A stretch of DNA of 64,000 bases, taken from positions 62,001 to 126,000 of the forward strand of contig NZ_PDHM01000027.1 in the NCBI RefSeq assembly GCF_002573715.1, written 5' to 3'. Shown piece by piece: positions 1-8,368 of the stretch. The stretch comes from Paenibacillus sp. EZ-K15 (GTDB taxonomy: Bacteria > Bacillota > Bacilli > Paenibacillales > Paenibacillaceae). Both the position numbers and the translations under genes were made by a program. Position 1 is the first letter of the stretch. Each line of letters begins with the position of its first letter. The notes below the pieces were generated by a model, which had not been told where the DNA came from, made no database searches, and was given only the letters and a program-made list of their open reading frames with translations.

Positions 1-803
1 TTCACGATTGCTACCCGCATCGTCTCTTCACGGGTAACGAAGTGAGACGCCGGGAAGATGGCGATATGCTCGCGTTCCCCAACCAGTTCGCCCGTTAAGA
101 CGTCGATCTCCGTGATCCGCTCGATCTCGTCGCCGAACAGCTCGACGCGAACGGCATGCTCCCCCTTCGAGGCAGGGAATATCTCGATCACATCCCCACG
201 GACGCGGAATGTACCGCGAACGAAGTTGATATCGTTCCGCTGGTACTGGATATCAACCAGCCTCGACAAAATCTCATTGCGCGGCTTCTCCATGCCCACC
301 CTGAGCGAAAGCAGCAATTCTCCGTACTCATGCGGCGAACCCAAGCCATATATGCAAGATACGCTCGCCACAATGATGACATCGCGCCGTTCGAACAGCG
401 AACTCGTTGCAGAGTGGCGGAGCTTATCAATCTCTTCATTAATGCTGGAGTCCTTCTCGATATACGTATCGGAGGAAGGGATATAAGCTTCCGGCTGGTA
501 GTAATCGTAATAACTCACGAAATAATCCACCGAGTTATTCGGAAAGAATTCCTTAAACTCGCTGGCCAGCTGTGCAGCCAGCGTCTTGTTATGCGCAATG
601 ACGAGTGTGGGACGGTTTACCTTGGCGATTGTCTGCGCGATCGTAAACGTCTTACCCGTTCCTGTTGCACCTAGCAGCGTCTGATGTTTTTTCCCTTGGC
701 GGAGTCCTTCGACCAACGCATCAATAGCCGTGGGCTGATCGCCCTGCGGCTGGAATTCAGACTGGATCTCAAAGGATTTGGTACTGACAACTAAATCGCT
801 CAT
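1..803 (-). CDS. uvrB: UvrABC excinuclease subunit B, 5' part (runs off left edge)
   Basis: UvrB is the damage-verifying helicase-like subunit of nucleotide excision repair. It is loaded by UvrA and then recruits UvrC. About 267 N-terminal residues are visible. The protein begins MSDLVVSTKSF. The Walker A motif GATGTGKT lies at about residues 45-52, and the beta-hairpin signature YYDYYQPEAYIP at about 97-108 is the strand-separating element of UvrB. The reading frame is open to base 1, so the C-terminal helicase and UvrC-binding parts lie outside the window. The ATG at 803 follows a GGGTGATGAAGGG ribosome site. A sigA promoter and a LexA-like box lie upstream at 911-958. Identity is secure. 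Confidence 0.97.
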   Translation of the reverse strand, partial: MSDLVVSTKSFEIQSEFQPQGDQPTAIDALVEGLRQGKKHQTLLGATGTGKTFTIAQTIAKVNRPTLVIAHNKTLAAQLASEFKEFFPNNSVDYFVSYYDYYQPEAYIPSSDTYIEKDSSINEEIDKLRHSATSSLFERRDVIIVASVSCIYGLGSPHEYGELLLSLRVGMEKPRNEILSRLVDIQYQRNDINFVRGTFRVRGDVIEIFPASKGEHAVRVELFGDEIERITEIDVLTGELVGEREHIAIFPASHFVTREETMRVAIV

Positions 804-910
804 TGCCCTTCATCACCCTCATACTCTAAAATGAAATTCATGCTAAAAGATATGTCGAAACTTCCCGATGATATACTATGGGAAATTAGTGGTGTCTACG
901 TAAAGAATAA

Positions 911-922
911 GAATATTTGTTC
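911..922 (-). promoter_or_regulatory. LexA (SOS) operator-like box
   Basis: The minus strand reads GAACAAATATTC. This fits the Bacillus LexA core GAAC-RNRY-GTTC except for one base in the right half-site. It sits directly downstream of the uvrB -10 box and covers the expected start point, where repressor binding would block initiation. uvrB is an SOS gene in Bacillus, which supports the reading. The mismatch keeps confidence moderate. Confidence 0.55.
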
Positions 923-929
923 CCGTCTC

Positions 930-958
930 ATTATACCCTTTACGTTTTTTTGATGCAA
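930..958 (-). promoter_or_regulatory. sigA promoter of uvrB
   Basis: On the minus strand, TTGCAT (953-958) and TATAAT (930-935) are separated by exactly 17 bases. Transcription would start near 923, leaving a leader of about 120 nt before uvrB. The match to consensus and the position between uvrB and the divergent motA make it a good call from sequence alone. Confidence 0.75.
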
Positions 959-1106
959 ATAGTTTAATGAAAATTTCAATAAGTTCCAGCGCGAATGTTC
1001 CGTGCTTCAACTTGTATGACCCCACAGCCTTCATATTCCATGTCGGACTAGCTTCAAGCGAACCCATGGTCTTCAATTAACTTCCTTAAGGAGATGATAC
1101 AGCGTT

Positions 1107-1901
1107 ATGGATATTACAATTATTTTTGGCATTCTCGCCGGTCTGGCCGCGTTGATCGGAGGGTTTTTATGGGAAGGCGGGCATCTGAGCGGCCTGCTGC
1201 AAGGAGCGGCTGCGCTTATCGTATTCGGCGGCACCATCGCCGCCGTCATCGTCAGTTTTCCGGCCACCCGGCTCCGCACCATCCCGGCTGCGCTCAAGCT
1301 TGCCTTCGGCCGCAGCAACCGTTCAACGGACGAGCTGATTGACGCCATTGTTGATATGTCGGTTACAGCCAGAAGAGACGGGGTCCTGGCGCTGGAGCGT
1401 ATCTCCGCCGATCACGAGGATCCCTTCTTGCGGGAAGGCATGCAGATGGTCGTCGACGGCAGCGATCCGGAAATGGTGCGCCAAATCCTGGAGCTCGATA
1501 TCAATGCCGCCGAGCAGAAGCACGAAGGGTATGCCAAGATTTTCGAGTCCGCCGGGGGATATGCTCCTACCATGGGGATCATCGGTACCGTCATGGGATT
1601 GATCCACGTGCTGGGCAGTCTGCAAGACCCAACCGATCTCGGACCTTCGATCGCGGTCGCGTTCACCGCCACTTTATACGGCGTCGCAAGTGCCAATATT
1701 ATCTTTTTGCCCATTGCGTCCAAGATTAAAGCACGTTCCGAAGAAGAAATTGCAAATATGGAGCTGCTGCTCGAAGGAATTATGGCTGTTCAGAACGGAG
1801 AGCACCCGCTGTTAGTTCGTAAAAAGCTAGCCTCCTTCGCTTCCGCTGGCACCACGGACATTCCGTCCTCAAGGGGGATTGTGCATGAGACAGCCGAATA
1901 G
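1107..1901 (+). CDS. motA: Flagellar motor stator protein MotA/MotP family
   Basis: Stator subunit that with MotB forms the ion channel driving flagellar rotation. At 264 residues it has the family length. There are two N-terminal membrane segments (about 5-23 and 33-50), a cytoplasmic loop with the ARRDGVLALE region, and a C-terminal membrane pair beginning GYAPTMGIIGTVMGLIHVLG. motB follows with a 17-base overlap, so the two are probably translationally coupled. In-frame TGA at 1095 rules out a longer start. The AAGGAG about 13 bases upstream is rather distant. Whether the unit conducts protons or sodium (MotA or MotP type) cannot be decided here. It lies far from the flagellar block at 40-49 kb. 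Confidence 0.93.
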   Translation: MDITIIFGILAGLAALIGGFLWEGGHLSGLLQGAAALIVFGGTIAAVIVSFPATRLRTIPAALKLAFGRSNRSTDELIDAIVDMSVTARRDGVLALERISADHEDPFLREGMQMVVDGSDPEMVRQILELDINAAEQKHEGYAKIFESAGGYAPTMGIIGTVMGLIHVLGSLQDPTDLGPSIAVAFTATLYGVASANIIFLPIASKIKARSEEEIANMELLLEGIMAVQNGEHPLLVRKKLASFASAGTTDIPSSRGIVHETAE

Positions 1902-2700
1902 ACGGCGCCGTCATCGCAAGCAGGCCGAAGGCGAACAGCGCGACCGCTGGATGATCACCTATGCCGACCTGATTACGCTGCTCCTGATCTTTTTTGTTGT
2001 AATGTATGCCATGAGCCGGCTCGATACGGAAAAATACAAACTTGTCACCCAATCCCTGCAAGCCACCTTCCAGAGCGGAGACAGCGTCCTGGAGATGGGT
2101 TCGGGCCTTACCGGCACAGCCGATACGGAGAACCATAAGAATCCTCCACCGCAGCCTGCCGCCAATGAGGAAGAAGAGGGTAAAGATGCAGGTTCTGAAC
2201 CGCTAACCGAGCGGGAGCTCGCTTTCCGTGCCCAGGAAGAAGAGCTGGCGAACTTTATGGGGCTTATTCAGCAATACGTGAAGGACAACCAGCTCGAAGA
2301 GGATATCTTCATCGCCGACGAGCCGCAAGGGATTGCCATCACGTTAAGCGACCGGTTCCTGTTCGATGTCGGCAAGGCCGAGCTTAAACCCGGGGCTGCT
2401 CCCGTTCTGGGCAAATTGGCAAGCCTGTTCGGTGATTTAAACACCACCGTGAGCATCGAGGGGCATACGGACAATGTGCCGATCGGACGCTATTCCAGCT
2501 ACAAGGACAACTGGGAGCTTTCCGGTGCCCGGGCGATGTCGGTGCTGCGGTTCTTCCTTGAGAGCAGCAAGCTGGACCCGGAAGGCTTCCAGTATGCAGG
2601 TTATGCCGACACGAGGCCAGCCGCGGATAATGCGACTGCTGAAGGCAAGCAGAAGAACCGACGGGTCGAAATTACAGTGTTACGGCAGCTTAAGGAGTAG
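1885..2700 (+). CDS. motB: Flagellar motor stator protein MotB/MotS family
   Basis: Stator partner of MotA that anchors it to peptidoglycan. After a basic N-terminus (PNRRRRHRK), one membrane segment begins at RWMITYADLITLLL. Asp28 in YAD is the conserved ion-binding aspartate. A charged linker of about 100 residues leads to a C-terminal OmpA-like peptidoglycan-binding domain with IEGHTDNVPIG and the ELSGARAMSVL helix. The ATG at 1885 is chosen over the TTG at 1879 because AAGGGGG stands six bases before it. The start lies inside the end of motA. A hairpin terminator follows at 2783. Confidence 0.94.
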   Translation: MRQPNRRRRHRKQAEGEQRDRWMITYADLITLLLIFFVVMYAMSRLDTEKYKLVTQSLQATFQSGDSVLEMGSGLTGTADTENHKNPPPQPAANEEEEGKDAGSEPLTERELAFRAQEEELANFMGLIQQYVKDNQLEEDIFIADEPQGIAITLSDRFLFDVGKAELKPGAAPVLGKLASLFGDLNTTVSIEGHTDNVPIGRYSSYKDNWELSGARAMSVLRFFLESSKLDPEGFQYAGYADTRPAADNATAEGKQKNRRVEITVLRQLKE

Positions 2701-2782
2701 GAAGATGGCCTCCAAGCGGCTCAACCCGCTCCATGCCTTGACTTAGAAGAAAATGCTCAACCCATCGTCGCCAATATGAAAT

Positions 2783-2837
2783 AAGCGCCCGGTAGACTGA
2801 ATCCATGCATTCAGATCTGACCGGGCGCTTTCGTTTT
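2783..2837 (+). terminator. Intrinsic terminator after motB
   Basis: A 10-bp perfect stem, AAGCGCCCGG (2783-2792) with CCGGGCGCTT (2821-2830), is followed by TCGTTTT. It lies between convergent motB and the ABC permease gene and may serve both strands. Confidence 0.8.
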
Positions 2838-2902
2838 AAAAAAATGATTCGATTACTAACAACGTTCCTGAGAGATATTAGGTTTCCAACATACTTGTTA
2901 AG

Positions 2903-4066
2903 CTAAGCGCCTTGCCCTGCCCCGCGCTCGCTTGGCCGCAGGACAGCGGAACCGACGGCCAGCAGAATGACCGCCATCAGACTGAGGATGGCCAATGGCA
3001 GTGCGATATCGGATAACGTGCCGCCTGTAGCCGCAATCTCCACCGCCTCAATGGCCCATTTTTGCGGTATGAAGTTGGCGATCTTCTGCATGAATTCCGG
3101 CATAATGGCAAGCGGCCAGAAGCACCCGCCCAGCATGCAGGTCGGCGTGACGATCATGGAATTGATCATAGCCGCATTTTGCCCGTTCCGGATCAACCCA
3201 GCAACCGTACTTGCCAGCCCTAACGATACCATCATAAAGGCCATCAGAATAAGGAAATGCAGCAGTAACGGAATTCCGTAATCGTAACGGAGCACATACC
3301 GGCTGAGCGCGAGCACGATGATCACCTGCAACGAGCCGACCACCAAGCTGCCCAGAAAATTACCTAAAGCGATCTGATAGGCACGCACCGGTGCAGTGTA
3401 CATGCGAGACAGCGTTCGCTGTCTGCGGTCATCGATCATCATCGACACAACGCTGGAGATGAGGGTCATCATGAACATCAGGGTAAAGCCTGTTACGTTC
3501 GAGAGTCCCGGCTTGGCGTACAGATTCAAATCCGTGACCTCCGTATCCACCCGATTCAGCGCGGATTGCTTGAGCACTTCTTGCAGCATCAACATGCGGT
3601 CAACAGCCGGCTCCGAGGTTTCCCGAATCAAAGCAGCCGTGCCGCTCAGACGCGTAACCGCAGAGTCCGCCGTCATTCGTATCATCACCGAAGCTTCCGA
3701 AGTTGAAGCCTCATATACCTGAACCGTCGGCCACTGTCCTTCAATCAATCCGTCGCTGAAGCCCTCCGGTATATAAACGCCTACCATGCTTTTATTCTCC
3801 ACCAGGTCTTCTCTCAACATGTTCTCGGATTCGAACTCATTGAGTACGTATTGGCCGCTGCGCTCCAGCTCGTTCATCAGATACTGGCCTGCCGGGCCCT
3901 CATCCTCATTCACATAAGAGACTAGAATGCTCGCAGCCGAGGTCTGCCCCAAGAAAAACACCGTCAAGGTAACAACCACGCAAGGAACCAGCAGGAAGAC
4001 GATCCAGCCTCTTTTGCGCCCCAGTGTGCGTCTTACCATATGCCAGGCTATGGTTAAGCTATGCAT
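2903..4066 (-). CDS. ABC-2 type transporter permease (second)
   Basis: Membrane subunit of an ABC exporter, 387 residues. One N-terminal membrane segment (about 20-42) is followed by a long extracellular region of about 130 residues. Five or so C-terminal membrane segments come next, including the PTCMLGGCFWPL motif typical of ABC-2 permeases. Its start overlaps the end of the preceding permease by eight bases, so the two are co-translated and probably form a heterodimer. The ATPase lies two genes upstream. Substrate is unknown. The arrangement with a divergent NarL-type two-component system resembles Bacillus YvfRSTU, and such exporters often handle antimicrobial compounds or ions. That last point is inference. 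Confidence 0.87.
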   Translation of the reverse strand: MHSLTIAWHMVRRTLGRKRGWIVFLLVPCVVVTLTVFFLGQTSAASILVSYVNEDEGPAGQYLMNELERSGQYVLNEFESENMLREDLVENKSMVGVYIPEGFSDGLIEGQWPTVQVYEASTSEASVMIRMTADSAVTRLSGTAALIRETSEPAVDRMLMLQEVLKQSALNRVDTEVTDLNLYAKPGLSNVTGFTLMFMMTLISSVVSMMIDDRRQRTLSRMYTAPVRAYQIALGNFLGSLVVGSLQVIIVLALSRYVLRYDYGIPLLLHFLILMAFMMVSLGLASTVAGLIRNGQNAAMINSMIVTPTCMLGGCFWPLAIMPEFMQKIANFIPQKWAIEAVEIAATGGTLSDIALPLAILSLMAVILLAVGSAVLRPSERGAGQGA

Positions 4067-5240
4067 GGTATCCCACCTTTCTGTACGTAATCATGGCTGC
4101 AGCCGACAGGGCCGCGGTAATAGCCGCTAGCATACCCAGACAAGTGAGAATCAATTGCACGTCGCTGTTCAGCATCATCCGCAGCATGCTCTGCATGGCC
4201 CAATGATTGACGGTGAAGGAAGCGATCTTTTGGAAAAATTCCACGGGAAGCGGCATGAATCCCCCGCTGACAAATGTCATGGCGATAATGATCGCCTGCA
4301 TCAGCCCCCTGGCTCCTGCCGCCGTTGAGGAGACTAGGGTTATAAACGTGGCAATGGTCATGGACGATAGCGTGATTAAAACGCAGACCATGATGAGCAG
4401 CAAAGGGTGAGGCCCCCATTTCACGCCGTACAGCCACATGGAACCCAGCACAATGGCTGCTGCCTGTACAAGCGTAATCAGACTGCAGCCAATAATCTTA
4501 CCGGCAAATACAGTTCCGGGTGTGACCGGTGCGCTTTGCAGGCGATACAGGGTACGGCTTTCCCGCTCTCCCAGCAGACTGCTGCTTGCCATCTGACCGG
4601 AATACAACAGAAACATGATCAGCATGGAGGCTGCGTAATATTGGGCTGCTGAATACGTGGCTCCTTTCTCGCTTAGGTTCCCGATCGTTACGTTCGGTTC
4701 GGACGAGGTTTCAACAGGTGCTGCCGTTTGAGCGGCAAGAACTTTATCTCCGCCCATAACGATAACCTCCGCCTGTTTGTGATTGACATCCGCGATAAAG
4801 GTCTTGAAGATGGTGTCTGCTACCAGGTTGAGATTACGGTCTCTTCCGGGCAACAATTCAAGCTTCACGTCCGCTCCCTGGCCCATTCGTTCATCAAACG
4901 AAGCGGGAATTACCACCGCATAATCCACCTCGCCCCTGCGCAGCTTTCCTTCAACCTCTTCACGGCTGGCTGCCATCTCTTGAACCAGAATGTCCTGTAT
5001 CTCCGGTGAGCTGGTTAGAGCCTGAACACTCCCCGGCAGCTGACCCCCGTCCGCAGCATTCACTACAAATCCCACTCTGACCGATGGCTGTTTAAACTCC
5101 TGATCGTTGCCAAACCAGCCCGAGAGTGCATTTCCCAATATAAAAATAAGGAGGAGCGGCAGCAAAAACTGGTTAATCAGCACCGATCGGCTGGTAGCCA
5201 TCCGCTTTAGCTCAAACCAGGCAATAATCATCGTATTCAT
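4059..5240 (-). CDS. ABC-2 type transporter permease (first)
   Basis: Membrane subunit of the same exporter, 393 residues, with the same architecture as its neighbour: N-terminal membrane segment at about 18-38, extracellular domain, then five or six C-terminal segments. ELKRMATSRSVLINQF at the N-terminus is the cytoplasmic amphipathic part usual in this family. The ATG at 5240 is preferred over the one at 5261 because AAGGAGGAA lies about nine bases before it. The ATPase gene ends about 50 bases upstream, so the three genes form one operon. Confidence 0.87.
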   Translation of the reverse strand: MNTMIIAWFELKRMATSRSVLINQFLLPLLLIFILGNALSGWFGNDQEFKQPSVRVGFVVNAADGGQLPGSVQALTSSPEIQDILVQEMAASREEVEGKLRRGEVDYAVVIPASFDERMGQGADVKLELLPGRDRNLNLVADTIFKTFIADVNHKQAEVIVMGGDKVLAAQTAAPVETSSEPNVTIGNLSEKGATYSAAQYYAASMLIMFLLYSGQMASSSLLGERESRTLYRLQSAPVTPGTVFAGKIIGCSLITLVQAAAIVLGSMWLYGVKWGPHPLLLIMVCVLITLSSMTIATFITLVSSTAAGARGLMQAIIIAMTFVSGGFMPLPVEFFQKIASFTVNHWAMQSMLRMMLNSDVQLILTCLGMLAAITAALSAAAMITYRKVGYHA

Positions 5241-5288
5241 CTTCGGGTATTCCTCCTTCATGAATTCCTCTGCATATGTCCCTTATGA

Positions 5289-6227
5289 TCAATCACGCAG
5301 CGTCCGCCCGGTCAGACTGAGAAACAACGTTTCAAGCCCCGGTTCCTCGCACTCCAGGGAGCGAAGCGTCGTATGCTGTTTACTGCAGATGAACAGAATA
5401 TCCTGCAGCTCCTCCTGAGCCGACGGTACATAGACCTCAATCTGGTTACCATTCTGCGTGACGCGTCGAACGCGCGGGTGAATGGTCAACTCCTCCACCA
5501 ATTCCGGTGTGATCCCATCAGCAGTAAGTATGATTTTTTCCTCATGCGCCACGCGTGCCCGAAGCTCCTGCTGCGTCCCGCAGGCGATAACATGACCTTG
5601 ATCCATAATCGCCACCCGATCACTGATCGCAGCAACTTCCTCCATATAATGACTCGTATAAATTACGGTTGAGCCCATGCGGTTCAGCGTCTTCACGGAT
5701 TCCAGGATATGATTTCGGGACTGCGGATCAATCCCTACCGTAGGCTCATCCATAATGATCAGCTTCGGACGGTGCGTGATCGAGCATGCAATATTCAGTC
5801 TGCGTTTCATCCCCCCGGAGAAGGTGGACGGCTTTTCCTTCGCCCGATCCTGCAAGCCGACAAACTCCAGCGCCTCTTGCACCCGTTCCTTCAACTGGTG
5901 GCCTCGTAGCCCGTACAATTTTGCAAAAAAAGCGACATTATCCCAAGCCGACATCTCTTCGTACAGAGCCAGATCCTGCGGCACCAACCCGATTCTCCGC
6001 TTCACTTCCAGCGGCTGCTCTTCAATCGAGATACCGTCCACCTTAATGCTGCCCTGATCCTTGGGAAGAAGGCCACAGATCATACTGATGGACGTGCTTT
6101 TGCCGGCCCCGTTCGGTCCTAGAAGCCCAAAGATTTCCCCTTCGTTCACTTCCAGGTTCATATGATCCACCGACAGCTTGTTTCCATATCTTTTCACGAC
6201 ATCCTTCATCTGCAGAAAGACCGCCAT
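5289..6227 (-). CDS. ABC transporter ATP-binding protein
   Basis: Energising subunit of the exporter formed with the two following permeases, 312 residues. Visible motifs in order are Walker A GPNGAGKST, the Q-loop LVPQDLALYEEMS, the ABC signature SGGMKRRL, Walker B LIIMDEPTVGID and the switch histidine in YTSHYMEE. The C-terminal 80 residues are the extension seen in the NatA/CcmA-like drug-export class. The start MAVFLQMKDVVKRYG follows GGAGATGGTG. It is divergently arranged with the histidine kinase at 6426, and an operator-like palindrome lies between them. Confidence 0.92.
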   Translation of the reverse strand: MAVFLQMKDVVKRYGNKLSVDHMNLEVNEGEIFGLLGPNGAGKSTSISMICGLLPKDQGSIKVDGISIEEQPLEVKRRIGLVPQDLALYEEMSAWDNVAFFAKLYGLRGHQLKERVQEALEFVGLQDRAKEKPSTFSGGMKRRLNIACSITHRPKLIIMDEPTVGIDPQSRNHILESVKTLNRMGSTVIYTSHYMEEVAAISDRVAIMDQGHVIACGTQQELRARVAHEEKIILTADGITPELVEELTIHPRVRRVTQNGNQIEVYVPSAQEELQDILFICSKQHTTLRSLECEEPGLETLFLSLTGRTLRD

Positions 6228-6314
6228 ATTCACCATCTCCATTTCTCATATCTCTCGTAACCTTTTGTTGATTTCATTCTATCTGGAATGTCCGAAATTA
6301 TAAGGTAGAAGAAG

Positions 6315-6330
6315 TCACCTTATAGGGTGA
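6315..6330. promoter_or_regulatory. Operator-like palindrome between exporter and two-component genes
   Basis: TCACCTTATAGGGTGA is a 16-base near-perfect palindrome (7 of 8 position pairs complementary). It lies midway between the divergent ATPase and kinase genes and about 35 bases upstream of an extended -10 element (TGATATAAT, 6363-6371) in front of the kinase. It is a natural candidate for the binding site of the adjacent response regulator. That assignment is inference. Confidence 0.45.
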
Positions 6331-6425
6331 CGAAAGTCATCTCCTTACCAAAAACATCCTTGTGATATAATGAAGCCAATCGTTTGAACGTTTTGATTTC
6401 ACTATGGAAAAGGGTCTGATCGCAC

Positions 6426-7586
6426 GTGACATCCCCACTCACCTGTCTCCGATATGGCTTAATTCTCCTTCCGGCCGCCGCGGACATCTTTTTGCAGCAG
6501 CTCGATGATTACGGGGAATATATGGTGTACATATTGCTGTTTCTATTGATTACGGTGCTAAGCCGCTTTTTGCCATCGCCTGCTTATCTGAAGGCAGCCG
6601 CTCTGCTGGAAATTCCACTATCTCTGTGGCTATGCCATCAATACGGCTTCATGATGGTGTTCCTGTCCGTCTCCACCCTATGCGTCTATCTGCCCTTATT
6701 CCAGCGGCCAGGCAGGCTATGTCTGGCGTTTGGTCACCTTCTGCTGCTCAACATGGCCATTACCAATTACGATGCGCTGCTGCTGACGACAGCCAATCTG
6801 CTGTTTCTGTTCATGACGGTAACGTTCAACCACATCTATGAAATGAATCAGAAGCAAGTGGATCATATTCAGTTATACGACGAGCTGAAAAGACTGCATT
6901 TCCAGCAGGATGAAGCAGGTAGACAATTGCTGCAATTTGCCCATCAGGTAGAGAGCGCAGCGCAGGCCGAGGAGCGTAACCGCATCTCCCGCCAGCTGCA
7001 TGACGATATCGGCCACCGGCTGATTCGCATAAAAATGATGATGGAAGCAGCTCTCCATATCGTGCCTCAAGATCTCGTCCGCGGCATGGATATGCTCCAT
7101 CAAATCCGTGACCAGCTGGGAGAGAGCATGGAGCAGATGCGGACGGCCGTAAAACAGATGAACCCGGTCCGGCGGATCACGGACGACTATTCCCTGGATC
7201 GGCTCCTGGAAGAGACCGGCCGGGAGACCGGGATCGAGACCGACCTTATATTGCAGGGCATCCCCTATCCGCTCTATCCCAGTCAACAGGTGGTGCTATA
7301 CAAAAATGCCCGTGAAGCTATCACGAACGCCATCCGCCATGGCGAGGCTAAACGAATCCAAATCATCCTGCATTACGGAGATCAGGACGTCCGGATGGAG
7401 GTTTCCAACGATGGCACAGTCCAGGAGCCGGCTGGCCACGAAGCTGCACCAGACCGTCAAGGTATCGGAATGAGCAGCATGCTCGAGCGAACCCAAGTGG
7501 TGGGTGGGACGCTTGAGGTACGGAGAACCGTACCTTTTACTGTCATCACCCGGCTGCCTGTCTACCAGAAGCGTGAGATTATGTAA
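6426..7586 (+). CDS. Sensor histidine kinase, NarL/DesK class
   Basis: Membrane sensor kinase of 386 residues. The N-terminal 140 residues are almost entirely hydrophobic, with about five or six membrane segments and hardly any extracellular loop, so the signal is probably sensed in or at the membrane. A HisKA_3 dimerisation region follows with the phosphoacceptor in ERNRISRQLHDDIGHRL. The ATPase domain has an N-box AREAITNAIRHG and a G-box GIGMSSMLERTQVVGG. The start is a GTG about 11 bases after AAGGG, and no better in-frame start is obvious. Its response regulator follows 53 bases later. Together they probably control the divergent ABC exporter. Confidence 0.88.
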   Translation: MTSPLTCLRYGLILLPAAADIFLQQLDDYGEYMVYILLFLLITVLSRFLPSPAYLKAAALLEIPLSLWLCHQYGFMMVFLSVSTLCVYLPLFQRPGRLCLAFGHLLLLNMAITNYDALLLTTANLLFLFMTVTFNHIYEMNQKQVDHIQLYDELKRLHFQQDEAGRQLLQFAHQVESAAQAEERNRISRQLHDDIGHRLIRIKMMMEAALHIVPQDLVRGMDMLHQIRDQLGESMEQMRTAVKQMNPVRRITDDYSLDRLLEETGRETGIETDLILQGIPYPLYPSQQVVLYKNAREAITNAIRHGEAKRIQIILHYGDQDVRMEVSNDGTVQEPAGHEAAPDRQGIGMSSMLERTQVVGGTLEVRRTVPFTVITRLPVYQKREIM

Positions 7587-7639
7587 TTTAACAAGACAAG
7601 ACGCAGTATCTTATTTTATAGAAAAGGTCGTGGCCATCC

Positions 7640-8290
7640 ATGATATCCGTTTTAATTGTAGATGATGACCCGTTCATTCGGGAAAGCTTGAAATTACTGG
7701 TGGGGATGGACCCGGATATCGAAGTATCGGCTGTCGCGGAGCACGGCGAGGAAGCGCTGGCTTTGTTGGAGGGGGGACTTCCTGTCGATGTTGTGCTCAT
7801 GGACATTCGGATGCCTGTATGTGACGGTGTGGAAGGAACGCGGCGGATTCGTGAACGACATTCGGATGTGCGAGTGCTTATGCTGACTACCTTCGATGAT
7901 GATGATTATATCGTGGAGGCTCTGCGGAACGGGGCTAGCGGTTATCTGCTGAAGAACATTCCGCCGGACCGCATCATCCAGGGAATCAAAACGGTGCATG
8001 ACGGTAACATGCTGATTCATCCCGATATCGCCCGCAAGCTGACTGGCATGCTTCGTCCAACGTCGCAGCCCGTCCCTAAAGCTGCTGAGCTGGAACAATT
8101 CGGGCTGACCCCGGCCGAGAAGAAAGTCGTCGTCCTTATTGCGGACGGCTTGTCCAATAAGGAAATTGCCGGACAGCTTTTCTTAAGCGAAGGCACCGTC
8201 AAAAACTATGTCACCGAAATCCTGGGAAAGCTGAATCTTCGGGACCGGACGCAAATCGCCATTTTTTATCTTAAAAAGATGCAGGGTTAA
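7640..8290 (+). CDS. Response regulator, NarL/LuxR family
   Basis: DNA-binding response regulator of 216 residues, the partner of the kinase just upstream. The receiver domain has the acidic pair in VDDDP near the start, the phosphoacceptor aspartate in VVLMDIRMP, and the conserved Thr and Lys in TTFDDD and LLKNIPP. The C-terminal LuxR-type helix-turn-helix reads LTPAEKKVVVLIADGLSNKE and continues to GTVKNYVTEILGKL. A likely target is the palindrome at 6315. Function is assigned by family and neighbourhood, not by a known orthologue. Confidence 0.9.
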   Translation: MISVLIVDDDPFIRESLKLLVGMDPDIEVSAVAEHGEEALALLEGGLPVDVVLMDIRMPVCDGVEGTRRIRERHSDVRVLMLTTFDDDDYIVEALRNGASGYLLKNIPPDRIIQGIKTVHDGNMLIHPDIARKLTGMLRPTSQPVPKAAELEQFGLTPAEKKVVVLIADGLSNKEIAGQLFLSEGTVKNYVTEILGKLNLRDRTQIAIFYLKKMQG

Positions 8291-8319
8291 CTCCATTCAA
8301 AAAATTTTATAGCTCATAC

Positions 8320-8361
8320 AAAAAAAAGCGGGGCCTTGTCCATATAGGACAAAGGCCCGCT
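8320..8361 (-). terminator. Intrinsic terminator of the minJ-like gene
   Basis: A 15-base stem (8327-8341 with 8347-8361, one mismatch) is followed on the minus strand by seven or eight T residues. The plus strand has only a short TTTC, so the response-regulator transcript is served less well. Confidence 0.82.
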
Positions 8362-8368
8362 TTCAGTA

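Noticed and set aside
876..1076. 66-codon ORF between uvrB and motA on the minus strand
   Set aside because: It lies over the uvrB promoter and LexA-like box, lacks a ribosome site and has no recognisable domain.
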